A stretch of DNA of 64,000 bases, from NCBI GenBank assembly GCA_035578175.1, contig JAQMRL010000004.1:37688901-37752900 (forward strand), given 5' to 3'. Positions 50,601 through 58,670 of the stretch are shown in pieces (positions within the stretch are counted from its first letter, which is position 1; each line of letters starts with the position of its first letter). The notes below the pieces were generated by a model. The model was not told the DNA's origin. It saw only the letters and a list, made by a program, of their open reading frames with translations, and made no database searches. The DNA comes from Catonia carolina (Eukaryota; Arthropoda; Insecta; Hemiptera; Achilidae). The translations under genes were made by a program, and so were the position numbers.

Positions 50601-52155
50601 TGTTTTGTTGTATTATCAGATGTATATTGGTTATGGTTCATGATTTTCCTTCTGCGAATCTGTGAAGTGGAGGAGGAAATAATTTTCATGTTGTCATTAT
50701 GGTCCCTTAGGTTCCTATAGTAACCATGACATATCTGGGATGTTTGCATTAAAACAAATTGCCAAATTAAATGAAAAAATCTGGTGTGAAACGCTCACAC
50801 GTCTTTTTCTTGCCAATGCAAATAATGGACAATAACTAAAATGAGTGAAAGACGCAAAATGAAAATCAACCTCAGTTTGGCTTATTAAAAATACGGAAAA
50901 TCACTCTTTCATGCTTATTTTAAACTAGGCTCTGTAGGGAAAAATGCTTTAAATAAAAGTTGCAGATCTTTTAATTTCCTATAAATTTTATTATATAGCT
51001 ACACTTTTGTCCTAAAATGTATACTAAGGCTGAAATATTTAAAAAAATTTATTTTTTGCTACTTGTTTTTGTGAAAAAAAAAAACAGAAAATCGCTAATT
51101 ACCGCTAAAATAAGCGTTGTACAAAAAATGTTTGAAATAAAAGTTGTAGGATTTTAAATTCTCTACACATTTTACATTTTTACGCTAAAATCCATATTAA
51201 AGTCGCAATCTTAAAAAAAAACAATTTTTTTACGAGAAAACAACCTCCCCAAGAATTTTAGCAGACATGGCGCCTACCCTATTTGTAGACCTTAATAAAT
51301 TTAGTAAATCAGGCAATTTAAAAAAACAAGTGGCAGAAGCCGTTTTTGAAGAAATCGCAAAAAAGTGAAAAATAACGCGAATACTATTACTTTCGATTGA
51401 CCGATTTTGATGAAAATGTTTGTGTCGGGTCCTCTATTAGTATCTAACTTATGTTTCAAGTTTGTACAATGTTCTGTTCTTGAGATATTTTGTTCACACA
51501 CACAAACCAATTGCTAAAAACATGTTTTTAGGTCAGATATCCGCACGACGATTGTTTTTGATTTCTTCATCTATCTTTCTCAACAAGTCCTCGTTGATTA
51601 TTGAGGGCCTCCCCGAACGTTCTTCATCATGCACATTAACTCTCATATTTCTAAACCTTTCACATCAATTTCTTTCATTCATTATCTTATCACCGTGCAC
51701 AGCAACCAACTGCCTATGAATTTCAACTGGTTTAACATTTTAATGGCTTAAAAAACATATCTTTCCACGTATTTAACAATCTGCGGCAACATCAATTATC
51801 TGATTCATTTCAAAACCCAATAACACCGAACGAAAAATAAAGATACAACAACGCGACAGCAGCTCTACTATAAACGCACACTATAACAAGTAAATATTTG
51901 TTTACATCTCTCCGCTAACCGCCTCGCTCTTATTGCTCCTTGCCACTCCACTATAATCATGGCTTAACACAACTGTTCATTATACATTAAGTGAAGTTTT
52001 TGATGTTCTACTGTTTTCAAAAAAAATTTAACTAATAATTTTTCTTCCAAAACAGAGAGAGTTCACCTGTACCTGAAGAACGTCAACGAAGCAGTCCAAA
52101 AATTCCATTTTCACGTCGCAGCTTACCTGAAAGTCCACAATACACTGGTCTCTGA
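32391..52155 (+). CDS. SNX29: Sorting nexin 29 (RUN - coiled coil - PX), complete coding region
   Basis: Thirteen coding exons: 32391-32623, 34013-34299, 38970-39110, 39844-40007, 40811-40932, 41931-42042, 43817-43910, 44724-44868, 46412-46532, 47228-47452, 48916-49056, 50295-50434, 52056-52155. All introns are GT-AG and phases agree, giving 2025 nt, or 674 residues plus stop (human SNX29 is about 813). The RUN domain covers roughly residues 30-185, with GRGRAWLR and ALNERSLERYL typical of SNX29. A linker follows with NIISFDDDES. Exons 8-10 form a coiled coil (about 385-510), including the KYVMAVQMLK and VAEMHGEL blocks. The PX domain (about 520-640) has R562-R563-Y564 for the phosphoinositide 3-phosphate pocket, PPKK (587-590) and an EERRHRLQQYL helix. 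RUN domains usually bind small GTPases and PX domains bind membrane phosphoinositides, so an endosomal trafficking role is expected. Upstream non-coding exon(s) are implied. Confidence 0.93.
32899..33125. repeat. Short tandem repeat, about 3 diverged units (SNX29 intron 1)
   Basis: Units start AAGTACC(G/A)TA at about 32899, 32988 and 33060. Each has TTATTAAATTTTTGAAAAGA and a TTGAATTATAGATCTG-like end. The 33044-33244 ORFs are part of it. Confidence 0.6.
33211..33590. mobile_element. MITE-like element with 28-bp inverted ends (SNX29 intron 1)
   Basis: GTCCAATTCACGAAAGAAAA and CACCTGT (33212-33238) is perfectly inverted at 33563-33589, and similarity continues inward (TTTAAA/TTCAAA). The 380-base unit has no ORF. 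No clear target duplication, so superfamily not assigned. Confidence 0.65.
34013..34299 (+). CDS. SNX29: SNX29 exon 2 (core of RUN domain)
   Basis: The acceptor is TTTTACAG; the exon encodes residues 78-173 plus one base. It contains the most diagnostic RUN segments of this family: YWHFVREYL, DIGRGRAWLR, ALNERSLERYL and FYEDWAFL. It ends ILPTAAA at a GTAAAT donor. Confidence 0.93.
34375..34500 (+). repeat. Degenerate SINE type S3 (SNX29 intron 2)
   Basis: GCAGTGGTCAGCCCTACTAG, box B-like GTGGGTTCGACTTCC and CATCACCATTAGCATTC match S3. Confidence 0.5.
34510..34925 (+). repeat. Family C repeat, copy 1, with small ORF (SNX29 intron 2)
   Basis: About 400 bases match 47490-47900. It contains CATTGCCAATACTTG, TTAACGCGCTCTATAATCG and a plus-strand ORF with SELLRLLYACVCNVCQ, SDNAGKRSDWSKYVEQQSSS then TVKSI. 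The reading frame is kept in both copies despite base changes. Not recognised. Confidence 0.65.
35361..35755 (+). repeat. Family B retroposon with target duplication (SNX29 intron 2)
   Basis: It is flanked by TATCCTGAAATG (35349-35360) and TATTCTGAAATG (35756-35767), 11 of 12 identical. Body as in the 21800 copy. Minus strand open for 103 codons across the 5' part. Confidence 0.85.
36418..36460 (-). ncRNA. Hammerhead ribozyme (left arm)
   Basis: Minus-strand read: stem I TTTACT, core CTGATGA (36454-36448), stem II GGTG-GATC-CACC, GAAA (36434-36431), stem III ACAT/GTGT with no loop, U16.1, A17, then stem I AGTAAA. Predicted cleavage is between 36423 and 36422. Every invariant core base is present. 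Confidence 0.8.
36788..36831 (+). ncRNA. Hammerhead ribozyme (right arm)
   Basis: Stem I TTTACT (36788-36793) pairs with AGTAAA (36826-36831). Core CTGATGA is 36794-36800; stem II region TGGTAGATCCACC has one change that weakens the middle of stem II; GAAA is 36814-36817; stem III is ACAC/GTGT (36817-36824), A17 at 36825. Predicted cleavage is between 36825 and 36826. It lies on the SNX29 sense strand. Confidence 0.8.
37704..38101 (+). repeat. Family B retroposon with target duplication (SNX29 intron 2)
   Basis: It is flanked by TAACATACATT at 37693-37703 and 38102-38112 (11 of 11). It starts GTTGTTTAGGTCTACAGCC with a small insertion of A's and ends CCACCTGCCCTTTATGGGG. Confidence 0.85.
38205..38765. 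mobile_element. Short mariner-like foldback derivative (SNX29 intron 2)
   Basis: TA flanks it (38203-38204, 38766-38767). Ends CGAGGGTGGCTATTAAATAA and inverse CGAGGTGTGGTTATTAAATA match the 29110 element. It has the same inverted 3'-end arms and the same central junction (TTATCTTCTACCTGTTCCC) but lost most of the loop. It keeps no coding capacity; its short ORFs are arm fragments. Confidence 0.85.
38970..39110 (+). CDS. SNX29: SNX29 exon 3 (end of RUN domain)
   Basis: The acceptor is GGTTGCAG. The exon continues with GLGSILFAISID, which closes the RUN domain in SNX29 proteins, then a Pro-rich stretch (EPVIPPPPVAVP). The GTAAGT donor begins at 39111. Confidence 0.92.
39450..39722 (+). pseudogene. 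LINE reverse-transcriptase C-terminal relic (SNX29 intron 3)
   Basis: Broken frames read RINEEVLRY, then LVVLGETRRERSAGRQKLRT and VRDWYHRCCDHP, matching the RGPGRRRTSWL...RDW tail of insect LINEs. Heavily disrupted. Confidence 0.6.
39844..40007 (+). CDS. SNX29: SNX29 exon 4 (basic then acidic linker)
   Basis: The acceptor is TGTTTTAG. The exon encodes a basic run (KRSDGRRRKRIPP) followed by NIISFDDDES, matching the linker of vertebrate SNX29, then a Ser/Pro-rich low-complexity part. It ends in phase 0 at GTAAGT (40008). Confidence 0.92.
40109..40436. mobile_element. Decayed hammerhead foldback (SNX29 intron 4)
   Basis: Ends are inverse copies (CAGCTGCCTTGATC / CAGCTACCTTGATT) and resemble the ends of the 36338 element (AATTTYACTRACCTT). 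A minus-strand motif (40187-40164) has CTGATGA, GGTGGATCCACC and GAAA but weak stem III. The plus-strand motif (40352-40375) has CTAATGA. A GATATTTTATATC palindrome is at the centre. Probably inactive. Confidence 0.7.
40811..40932 (+). CDS. SNX29: SNX29 exon 5 (linker)
   Basis: The acceptor is TATTTTCAG. It encodes 40 residues plus two bases, acidic (DLEAIISDSEQE) with no domain recognised. It is included because splice sites and phase fit exons 4 and 6. Confidence 0.85.
41285..41885 (+). pseudogene. Tc1/mariner-like transposase N-terminal relic (SNX29 intron 5)
   Basis: It reads CETGSVQDHKFYSFTISDN, then KEYLTHSSRKSLWKLL and HKLQEVDY, the helix-turn-helix part of an insect transposase (RETGSV..., LTHSPRKSLRKLS). 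Further on, broken frames give LDGYVNSQN, STENPHMFQE and IGSLFFDKSL of the catalytic domain start. Stops and shifts throughout. Its DDE C-terminal half is of the same broad type as 13274 and 57440. Confidence 0.75.
41931..42042 (+). CDS. SNX29: SNX29 exon 6 (linker)
   Basis: The acceptor is GTTTTTCAG. It completes the split Gly codon and encodes 37 further residues of Ser/Glu-rich linker (EETHSSEDSLSVPSF), phase 0 at a GTATAG donor. The donor is non-ideal but phase-consistent. Confidence 0.82.
42984..43150 (+). repeat. SINE, type S2 head with S3 tail (SNX29 intron 6)
   Basis: Head GCCACATTGGCGCAGTTGGT and box B GGGTTCGAATCCC as in 18697. The tail CTGCATTAGCAGCAATTGCA and AACAGTCGGACATTAAAC is the S3 tail. 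The 43010-43237 ORF is a chance reading of it. Confidence 0.8.
43817..43910 (+). CDS. SNX29: SNX29 exon 7 (linker)
   Basis: The acceptor is TGATTTCAG. It encodes 31 residues plus one base, acidic, with no domain recognised. The donor is GTAAGT at 43911 and the phase joins exon 8. Confidence 0.82.
43970..44355 (+). repeat. Family B retroposon (SNX29 intron 7)
   Basis: It matches the 21800 copy from TCATCAGCTGCAAGGCTGG to AACACTCTAGCAGCCTGTTA. The 5' end is diverged and no clear target duplication was found. Confidence 0.78.
44578..44602. repeat. (TG)n microsatellite
   Basis: About 12 TG units in SNX29 intron 7. Confidence 0.9.
44724..44868 (+). CDS. SNX29: SNX29 exon 8 (coiled coil)
   Basis: The acceptor is TATTTTAG. 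It encodes NEEEILKLRRALIAERETT and following heptad-rich helix, ending at split Arg433 with a GTAAGA donor. It corresponds to the start of the SNX29 coiled coil. Confidence 0.9.
44925..45900 (+). pseudogene. LINE reverse-transcriptase relic interrupted by the MITE
   Basis: The frame across the two TTAA copies reads ISSILFNLYIE, the usual RT block LSPLLFNLYIE. Downstream is IFREVLNDLDE, then NTIVFADTVQGLQKLMDEIT (catalytic FADD box here FADT) and GLYINASKTKV. The FADT change would abolish polymerase activity. Confidence 0.72.
44981..45641. mobile_element. piggyBac-like MITE inside a LINE (SNX29 intron 8)
   Basis: TTAA flanks it on both sides (44977-44980, 45642-45645). Ends CACATTGAGCCCGGG and inverse CATGTTGAAGCCAAC are moderately similar. 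It contains a short hairpin (ATGCCTCTAGGCAT). No transposase. Confidence 0.6.
46010..46125 (+). pseudogene. Second LINE RT fragment, out of order
   Basis: The frame reads WYMVFIVFEKVFDHVEQW, the RT block (FIDFEKAFD) that should precede, not follow, FADD and FNLYIE. It is therefore a separate insertion or a rearranged piece. Confidence 0.65.
46412..46532 (+). CDS. SNX29: SNX29 exon 9 (coiled coil)
   Basis: The acceptor is TACTTGCAG. It contains ENELLKHQLRKYVMAVQMLK, a strongly conserved SNX29 block, and ends YEQKLVQ in phase 0 at GTAAGC. Confidence 0.93.
47228..47452 (+). CDS. SNX29: SNX29 exon 10 (end of coiled coil, start of PX)
   Basis: The acceptor is TTTACCCAG. It encodes VAEMHGELMELNDRL, then LREELEALRGPLP, an acidic spacer, and the first PX strand (LVSLWIPSVFLSG...HHVYQ). 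Phase 0 at GTAGGT. Confidence 0.93.
47490..47900 (+). repeat. Family C repeat, copy 2, with small ORF (SNX29 intron 10)
   Basis: It matches 34510-34925. The plus ORF reads YEMQDTSELLRLLYECMRNV then CQAETFVLSDNAVKRSGWSK and RVEQQSSSTVKSI. It has an extra six-residue segment (AETFVL region) relative to copy 1, kept in frame. Confidence 0.65.
48000..48890. other. SNX29 intron 10, no recognised feature
   Basis: AT-rich. Plus ORFs at 48432-48668 and 48616-48879 overlap in different frames and show no domain. Confidence 0.4.
48916..49056 (+). CDS. SNX29: SNX29 exon 11 (PX lipid-binding core)
   Basis: The acceptor is TGTTTTAG. It encodes residues 549-595 with the RRYTQF motif (R562, R563, Y564) and PPKKTIGNK. 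These residues form the phosphoinositide pocket in PX domains, so lipid binding is expected to be intact. Confidence 0.94.
50110..50215 (+). repeat. SINE family D, 3' fragment (SNX29 intron 11)
   Basis: TTCATTTACATGTCATACAT, TCTTCATCTCATTAGGTCAT and GAACTGAGTGCAGTGTACAT match the 3' end of the 53931 copy. 5'-truncated. Confidence 0.7.
50295..50434 (+). CDS. SNX29: SNX29 exon 12 (PX C-terminal helices)
   Basis: The acceptor is TATTTCCAG. It encodes DAKFVEERRHRLQQYLRRVV, the conserved PX helix with the second basic contact, then VLPFFG with a split Gly642 at GTAAGT. Confidence 0.93.
50780..51530 (+). mobile_element. Family A copy (SNX29 intron 12)
   Basis: The left end is CTGGTGTGAAACGCTCACAC then TTTTTCTTGCCAATG. 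It has the same duplicated internal unit as the 2076 copy (about 50885 and 51075). The right end is cut off where a transposase fragment begins. Confidence 0.68.
51535..51750 (-). pseudogene. mariner-like transposase N-terminal domain relic (SNX29 intron 12)
   Basis: The minus strand reads KPVEIHRQLVAVHGDKIMNE, then NVHDEERSGRPSIINEDLL and RKIDEEIKNNRR, the helix-turn-helix part of mariner-family proteins (DEERSGRPS...). One stop interrupts the block, and it ends abruptly at the family A repeat. Confidence 0.75.
52056..52155 (+). CDS. SNX29: SNX29 last coding exon
   Basis: The acceptor is AAAACAG at 52055. It completes Gly642 and encodes a 32-residue Ser/Pro/Arg-rich tail (SPKIPFSRRSLPESP) before TGA at 52153-52155. 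Using the next AG two bases on would give an early stop, so this acceptor is preferred. Confidence 0.86.
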
Positions 52156-52280
52156 TGTATTATGGTATTATTTATCTTACGTGTTAATATTAATAATAAT
52201 TTTAATAAAATAATAAAAGTATATTTTATGTTAAAGTATATTTATAATTATTAATAAAACTTATTGTAATTTATTATGTA
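52156..52280 (+). terminator. SNX29 3' UTR with poly(A) signals
   Basis: Three AATAAA hexamers follow the stop closely (52204, 52212, 52253). Any could direct cleavage. The UTR may be longer, since AT-rich sequence without other features continues for about 1.6 kb. Confidence 0.55.
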
Positions 52281-53900
52281 TATAGAATTTTTGGTAATGT
52301 AAACTGATCTTGTATAAGTCGCTCAATCAGTATTCATGATTTTTATGTTGTTTTATTTTTTTGTTTGTTTTTAATATTGTAATTATCATAAATAATCTAT
52401 TTTGTAAGGTTCTCTATAAATGTGATATATATTTATTTGGTTTAATGATCATTTAATTTTCTTTTTGTTACCTGAGTAATTTACTGTAATTTTAATTAAT
52501 TTTTCTTCAGATTTTTAAGGATCATTTCATTTTATATTTTTTTTTAATTAATAATTTTTAATTTGTTTTACGGTTACTTGTCTTTTAAAGAAAAAATTTT
52601 GGAATTGTATAATTAATGTTGAAGTACTGTATGTCTATTTTATCTTAGCGTAATTTCTGCGCAAGTAAAAGGGTAGGATGATATTGGAGTTGGGGCAATG
52701 TAAAGTGAGGGTCAAAGCATTGGTGAGCAAGATAGCATATGAGTGAGAAGCGAGTGTATATATTATAATCTCTGTTTAATTTTGTTTTGATTTAGATTGG
52801 AATTAATTATTTGATTCAATCATTCCTTTATTAACTTACAAATACAGTATATGTAGGGCCTGTCCGGTGGTTAAATTCCTAGCATTATTATTAATTAATC
52901 TGCTCATCTTTGTCTTTTTATTTACACTTTTTTAGAAGCTGTCGATGTCTTTTTTGTTTGTTCGATTTTTATGCTTTCCTGGTTTAAAGATGTTTAATTT
53001 TTTCCCACTTAAAACTCTTTTCAACAAATGAACCGATGTTCCATGGAGATTAGAAACACAATGCTAAATTCCCGGATGTGACATTCTGGGATTTTCAGAA
53101 AAGATATTGTTATAAATATTCATTATCATGCATTTAGTGTGACTTTCCTAAGAAATTCTTTAACCTTGTTGGTGTGCAGATCTTGGTTGAGATATTTAAA
53201 AAAATGACTCTTTGGTGAGAGCAGTATTGAAAAATACTAGTAAAACGTAACGTGCTCCGTTCAACTAATGTTAATTTACCAAAAGGCAGAACGTGAGTGA
53301 CTTTGACTAGGTTATTCTTTTTGTGCCATACTCCCACTACACCGATGCTTTTCCTACCGAAACTATGAGATGTGGTATTGCACATTCATGCATTACGCTA
53401 GGTTAAATAGACAAACTGTCCTGGTGTGCTATCAGCTCTGTGTGTCTGAAAGGAATGTGGTTTGGAGAACATGTATAATGTTAAAAGTATGTGTACTAAT
53501 TTACTCAATAACATGCGACCCATATCAACTTTTAATAAATTATTTGCATACTATTGTATGTATTTATTTACCAGATAAAGTTGTCAAAATTTTAATGCTT
53601 TAGATTTAGATTCATTGTCATATTTTTCAATAACTCCAAAAATGTTGAGCTTCACTGTAGACAATAAAACTAGTTTTTTTAAGCACTTTGTTGAAGCTCA
53701 GACATTGTTCTTATAAAAATACCAACCAAAAAACTCATTCTATTTAATTCTAATTAAAAAATATTATTTTTTTTTTAGTATTAACATTAAATGTAACACA
53801 AAAATTAAAATACGTCATAAATGAAGCATGTACTGTAAGACTTACTGTTAAAGTAGTAGTTACAGGCAAGCTACATCAGAAATAGTGACTATTAAAAATT
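52280..53900. other. AT-rich DNA downstream of SNX29
   Basis: No gene recognised. The first part may be extended 3' UTR. ORFs 53134-53385 and 53370-53603 lack domain features. Confidence 0.4.
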
Positions 53901-53930
53901 TTTTTTTTTTTTTTTGTTAAATTTATGGTC

Positions 53931-54250
53931 TGGTCTAAAGGTAAAGTCGTCGCCAAAATCAGCTGTTTAACAGCTGATTTTCGGTGACGAAGGTTCCTGG
54001 TTCAAATCTTAGTAGAGGTAGTTACTTTTATGGATTTGAATGCTAGAAATTGGTTACCGGTGTTCTTTGATGGTTGGGGTTCAATTAACCATACTACTCA
54101 GGAATGGTCGACCTGAGTCTGAACAAGACTACACCTCATTTACACATCATACATATCATCTTCATCTCATTGGGTCATGGGGTTGCTTATTGTTCTGAAT
54201 TGAACAGATTGCAACGTACACACATTAGGAATTACAAAAAAAAAAAAAAA
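53931..54250 (+). repeat. SINE family D, full copy with target duplication
   Basis: It is flanked by AAATTTATGGTC at 53919-53930 and 54251-54262 (perfect 12 bases). Box A-like TGGTCTAAAGGTAAAG and box B-like GGTTCAAATCT form the head. A CAGCTGTTTAACAGCTG hairpin lies between the boxes. It ends in an A run. This is the reference copy for family D. Confidence 0.88.
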
Positions 54251-54473
54251 ATTTATGGTCAATGTTTTTGAAACAGCATCAACACACAGTGAATAATAAA
54301 CAACTGTCAGATATGAAACATTCCTCTTAGTCCTGTGAACACATGGACCTGACGGCTACCCAGTATCTAATAATTCTACTCTTTGAATTTTTTTTATATA
54401 AAAAAATCTTAGATGGTGGTTTTTATAAACTTAACAGCTAGTCTTTTGAGGTTAGATTAGATTTCATGACAAA

Positions 54474-55071
54474 GTACAGGATGGCCCATATTTTGGTTTC
54501 CCCAATATTTACAGAAATCGGAAGAAAGGTTAATGAAGTAAGAAACCTATATACAAAAAAAGAAATTTATTATATGAACTGTTCATACTGTATATATTAC
54601 CTTGAAAATTTTATGGCAGGTGTTCAAAATGTCCACCATGATTCTCTATACACTTTATACAGCGACTTAAAACTGATTCACAAATTTTCAACAGTAACAT
54701 TTTATCGTCATTTACATAGTCAAATGCATTTTCACTAGAACTTTTTAGTTTGTGCAGGTTTTGTGGCTTGGAAGAATACACTAGTTCCTTTACAATGCCC
54801 CACAGTGAAAAATCACATGGTGTTATGTCTGGCAAGCGCGCAAGCCATTCGGTTGTACCACGACGACCAATCCATTCATCAACTTTGAAAAATTAAAAGT
54901 ACCGTTACGAAGGAAAAAAATTGTAGCTATATAGATATGTACCTCACACTAGCCACTGTTACACACAACTAATGAATGTTGTACATGATGCAAATATTAC
55001 ACTATTACCAATTTATCAAAATAAAATGTCCTATCTCATAGGTAAACCAACATATATGGGCCATCTGGTAT
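54474..55071. mobile_element. Tc1/mariner-like deletion derivative
   Basis: Inverted ends CAGGATGGCCCATATTTTGG and CCAGATGGCCCATATATGTT (inverted) with TA at each side. It retains one transposase fragment in its centre. Confidence 0.78.
54611..54860 (-). pseudogene. Transposase C-terminal fragment
   Basis: The minus strand reads MPDITPCDFSLWGIVKELVY (SPDLTPCDFFLWG type), the last catalytic block of a Tc1/mariner-like DDE domain. Truncated at both ends. Confidence 0.75.
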
Positions 55072-55129
55072 ATATAATTCAAAAGTATTGGTTTTTATTA
55101 GTATAATTTTCGGGTTAAACAGAGCTTAA

Positions 55130-55420
55130 AAATATGGAAAATAGAGTGAATAAATTAAAATATGTGGGAGTTATAATTCAACCAAATAGATTGAATAAGG
55201 AAAAGATTTTAGAAAGAAAGCAAAAATGAAAAGAATATATCACCTAACAACTATCTACACATATAATAAAACGTTAGTTTTACTAAACATAAAACTCAAA
55301 ATATCTTAACTATTGTTTTGAAACCAGAGTATGCATAAATAACTGAATATTTTGGCTATGGCTTCACAGTTTTTTACTGCCTTTCACTAACAGGTTTTAC
55401 CGATACAATAGATTCAATTT
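55130..55420 (+). pseudogene. LINE reverse-transcriptase C-terminal relic
   Basis: Frames read VNKLKYVGVIIQPNRLNKE then KRIYHLTT and TYNKTLVLLNIKLK, matching the LKYLGEWIQPNGLDKEA...AYQLTKNTYNKK region of insect LINEs. Frameshifts throughout. Confidence 0.65.
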
Positions 55421-55579
55421 TTTTATGTGGTAATGTAACATCAATAGAGAATGTTGATAGAATTGTACTGGCTAAAGCTTAAGTAGACAAATTAAACAAT
55501 CATTAAACCAGCTGTGGCTATTATCATCGAATTGTAAATAAAAACTTCACAAAGATATTTTTTTGAAACAATCTTAGAT

Positions 55580-55752
55580 TTGACCACCTCTGTGGCATAG
55601 TGACTAGCCTGCTAGCCTACAAAGCGAAAGGTTCCAGGTCTGATCCCCAGGTAGAGTCTGAAAATTTTAACACGTTAACAACCATCGTTATAGTAACAAA
55701 ACTCACAGTAGTCGCTAAAGAACAACCTGTCGATGCGACATAAATAAAAACT
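55580..55752 (+). repeat. SINE type S1
   Basis: CCACCTCTGTGGCATAGTGA, box B-like CCAGGTCTGATCCCC, then ACTCACAGTAGTCGCTAAAG and TGTCGATGCGACATAAATAA. Confidence 0.8.
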
Positions 55753-56459
55753 AAAAGAAATCTTAAATTTAGAAACAATTCTAATTTATCCAGGTACATT
55801 TTTCAACTTTATTTATACATGAAAGTTTTATTTGTTGCCCTATAGTCAATATTATACAACAGATTTAAGTTTCTGAAATAATACTCTTTACTAACAAATT
55901 TTTAGTTTGAAATCCTTTTCAAATCTGAAAGATACATTTCTCTTTTCACTCACAATAATAACTATATTTAAATAATTCTAATAAATAGATGCCCAAAGCT
56001 GAGTTCTACTCAGTTTAGTATGGAATGCTACAATCTCAAAAGTTAAACCTAGCATTTCATAGCAGTATTTATATACTGTCCGTTTAAAAACATATTCTTC
56101 TCAAGGAAAGTTCAATTAACCTTAAATGAAATATACTTTGTAGGGACTTGCTCTCCATTTATGTAGTATATCGGTCCCTTAGCTTGACGCATAATTGATT
56201 AAAATATGACAGTTGAAGCATCACATATTTAAATTTTCGAATCTTTAAAATAATTCAGTTTGTCCTCATATCTCTGAACAACAATTTTTATCACTGCAAA
56301 TTGATGAACGTATACTTAATAAATTTAAAGCCAAAACAAAATCCACTGTAAATTAACTTCTTTCAATAAATTCAAAAGATTCTAATCTCAAAACATTTTC
56401 AAAATTTATAAATTTTTGTCGAGAAGAATAAGTTTGAAACAATTCGGACTTAAGAAAAC

Positions 56460-57310
56460 AAAAAGTCGGTGTGCCACTGTGATCACTTGAACAACAGACA
56501 AAAATATTTAATGTTTGGATTAAAAAAGTAAAAAATATTGTTCAAGAGACCTGATGAAAATGTAAAAAATAAAATTAAGGAAGATAATTAAGGAATTTAG
56601 AGATTTTATTGTAAAAAATCAATGCCCAAAAGTTCACAAAGGCAAAGGTTGGAAGATTATTTAAAAAGGAAAGAATAAACAATAAGAAGTTATGTTATTT
56701 TTCATGGTCTTTAAAAGGCTGAAAAAGACTAAGAAAAATAAATGAAGCTTCAATGTTACAAGTAAAAATAATTTATAATGTAAAAATTTATTTATCTGCT
56801 GTTTCATTAATGTGAAGAAATAATGTAATTTTTCATTTTCCTATCACTTACATTCAAAAGGCATAATAGAGATGTATGTATAAAATCTCTTAACTTTATT
56901 TATTCATAGAAAAGTTTATTGTAATTGCTTTGTATTGCTATGATTTATAACTGAATTGTTTATTAATTTTATGTGTATTTTTTCATAAACATCTGTGTAC
57001 TTTATACTATTTCCGAGTTAATTGTCATCTCAGTTACATAAATTGCATAATATTCCATTAATCTAACATAATTGAACATTAAAACATTGCATTTCTAAAC
57101 TATAATGTTCCTTAGTAGAAACCTCAGATAACAATTTACTAGATTCTCTTTAATTATGTAACTAATATAGCTTTAATTGCTTTAAAATTTTATTTATTTT
57201 TTACGTCTGACTGTTTTGCAATTTCTGCTATTGTAAACAATTTTTAAAAAGTTATATATTTTATTCATACCTGTACAAATGTAATTTAAGTTGTCCTTTT
57301 TGTATTTTAT
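56460..57310. other. AT-rich DNA, no feature recognised
   Basis: Nothing beyond biased composition. Confidence 0.4.
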
Positions 57311-57319
57311 TTTGAGTTA

Positions 57320-57932
57320 CTGAGTCATCAAGAAAGGTTGCATCCATTTTAAAAAATTAAAGTTTAAAAACTACTGGTGATAGTCATAATTTCTTTTGTT
57401 GAAAACAGAAAATATTAAAATTTTTTTTTACATACCTTAATAAGTTTCTATACAAGCACCGTTGATTGCTCTGCATACATTAAAACAATAGTTGGCCTCT
57501 GTTCAGGTGCACTGTGTTATGTCGAGCGTGACCGAAGCAACAGCAGTAGCAATTCGTTGTTGTAAATGATTCAGATTTCGAATCATCCCACTGTAGATAT
57601 ATCGTTTTTAACATAACCCCAGAAGAAAATATTAAGTGGCGTTAAATCTGGACTCCTCGGAGGCCAAAGCACAGGACTGGCCTTACCAATCCATCGGTCA
57701 GGGAACCTTTCATTTAGGGCATGGTCCACTGGAAGGCTGAAATGAGGAGGTGCATCGTCTTGTCACCAAATTATGTTTATGTTTTTTTCTAATTCACTTT
57801 GTTCAACCTGCGGCGCAGTCGTACCAACAAAAAAACTTTAATATTTTCGATTTACAGCAAAAAATATTTTACTATCTCCAGTAGTTTTAAACTGTAATTT
57901 TTTTAAATGGACTACCTTTCTCGATGACCCCA
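57320..57932. mobile_element. Tc1/mariner-like deletion derivative
   Basis: TA at each side (57318-57319, 57933-57934). Ends CTGAGTCATCAAGAAAGGTT and TGGGGTCATCGAGAAAGGTA (inverted) remain similar for about 45 bases. It contains the transposase fragment at 57440-57780. Confidence 0.8.
57440..57785 (-). pseudogene. Transposase C-terminal fragment
   Basis: The minus strand reads DDAPPHFSLPVDHALNERF, then PDRWIGKASPVLWPPRSPDL and TPLNIFFWGYV. It is the same domain type as 13274 but a different family (low identity, different ends). The D of the last block is N (TPLN). Confidence 0.8.
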
Positions 57933-58284
57933 TATTTAAATAAAAGTATTTTTAATTAAATTTCAAAATCATTTTTCCTAACTACAGTTTTCCGTCCAGT
58001 TATTGTATGTAGATAATATCGTGTTTGTGACATGAGATATCAGTACATAAAATTCAGTAACCTTGAATCTTACATTAATTTTTTTTAAATGTAACTTTAA
58101 TTATCTATGTGTAGATTGTTCAGTAAAATTTAAATGGATAGTTATGTAAATAAACCCTGCACTGCTGAGTCATTGTGTGAAATTTTGAGATGCATTAGAT
58201 GTGAAATAATCATGTTATTGATATAAATTGATGAACACAATTACATTTCATTGACAAAATTTAGAAAACTATCGATATGAGAGT

Positions 58285-58335
58285 AGGTGGAATGTTGTGC
58301 TCCATATGCCAGGTTGAATCCCGGCCACAGAGTAT
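58285..58335 (+). repeat. tRNA-like SINE head remnant
   Basis: GTGCTCCATATGCCAGGTTG followed by AATCCCGGCC keeps a box B-like sequence. The remainder is lost. Confidence 0.4.
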
Positions 58336-58670
58336 ACTTTGTTTTGCACTCGAAACGTTAAGCATATTTAATTTTCTTAAAAACAAAATATTTGTACATA
58401 ACTCGCAGATTTTTTTAATTGTTTAATTACCCTGACACATAGTCATCACTTAACTGTTTCTGTTCATTTAATTTATTTTATTTTATATTCATTTACTTTA
58501 TTTAACCTGTGAATGCACTTTATTATTTTTATTAAACTCCTCTGGTCAGCATTTTATTTTTGTTTGGCCAGAGAAATTATTATTATTATTATTTAAACTT
58601 GTCTTTTAAAAAATTACAATGTATTTATTTCTAAGGGATTTTAGAGTTATTTTAATATAAATAAACATAC

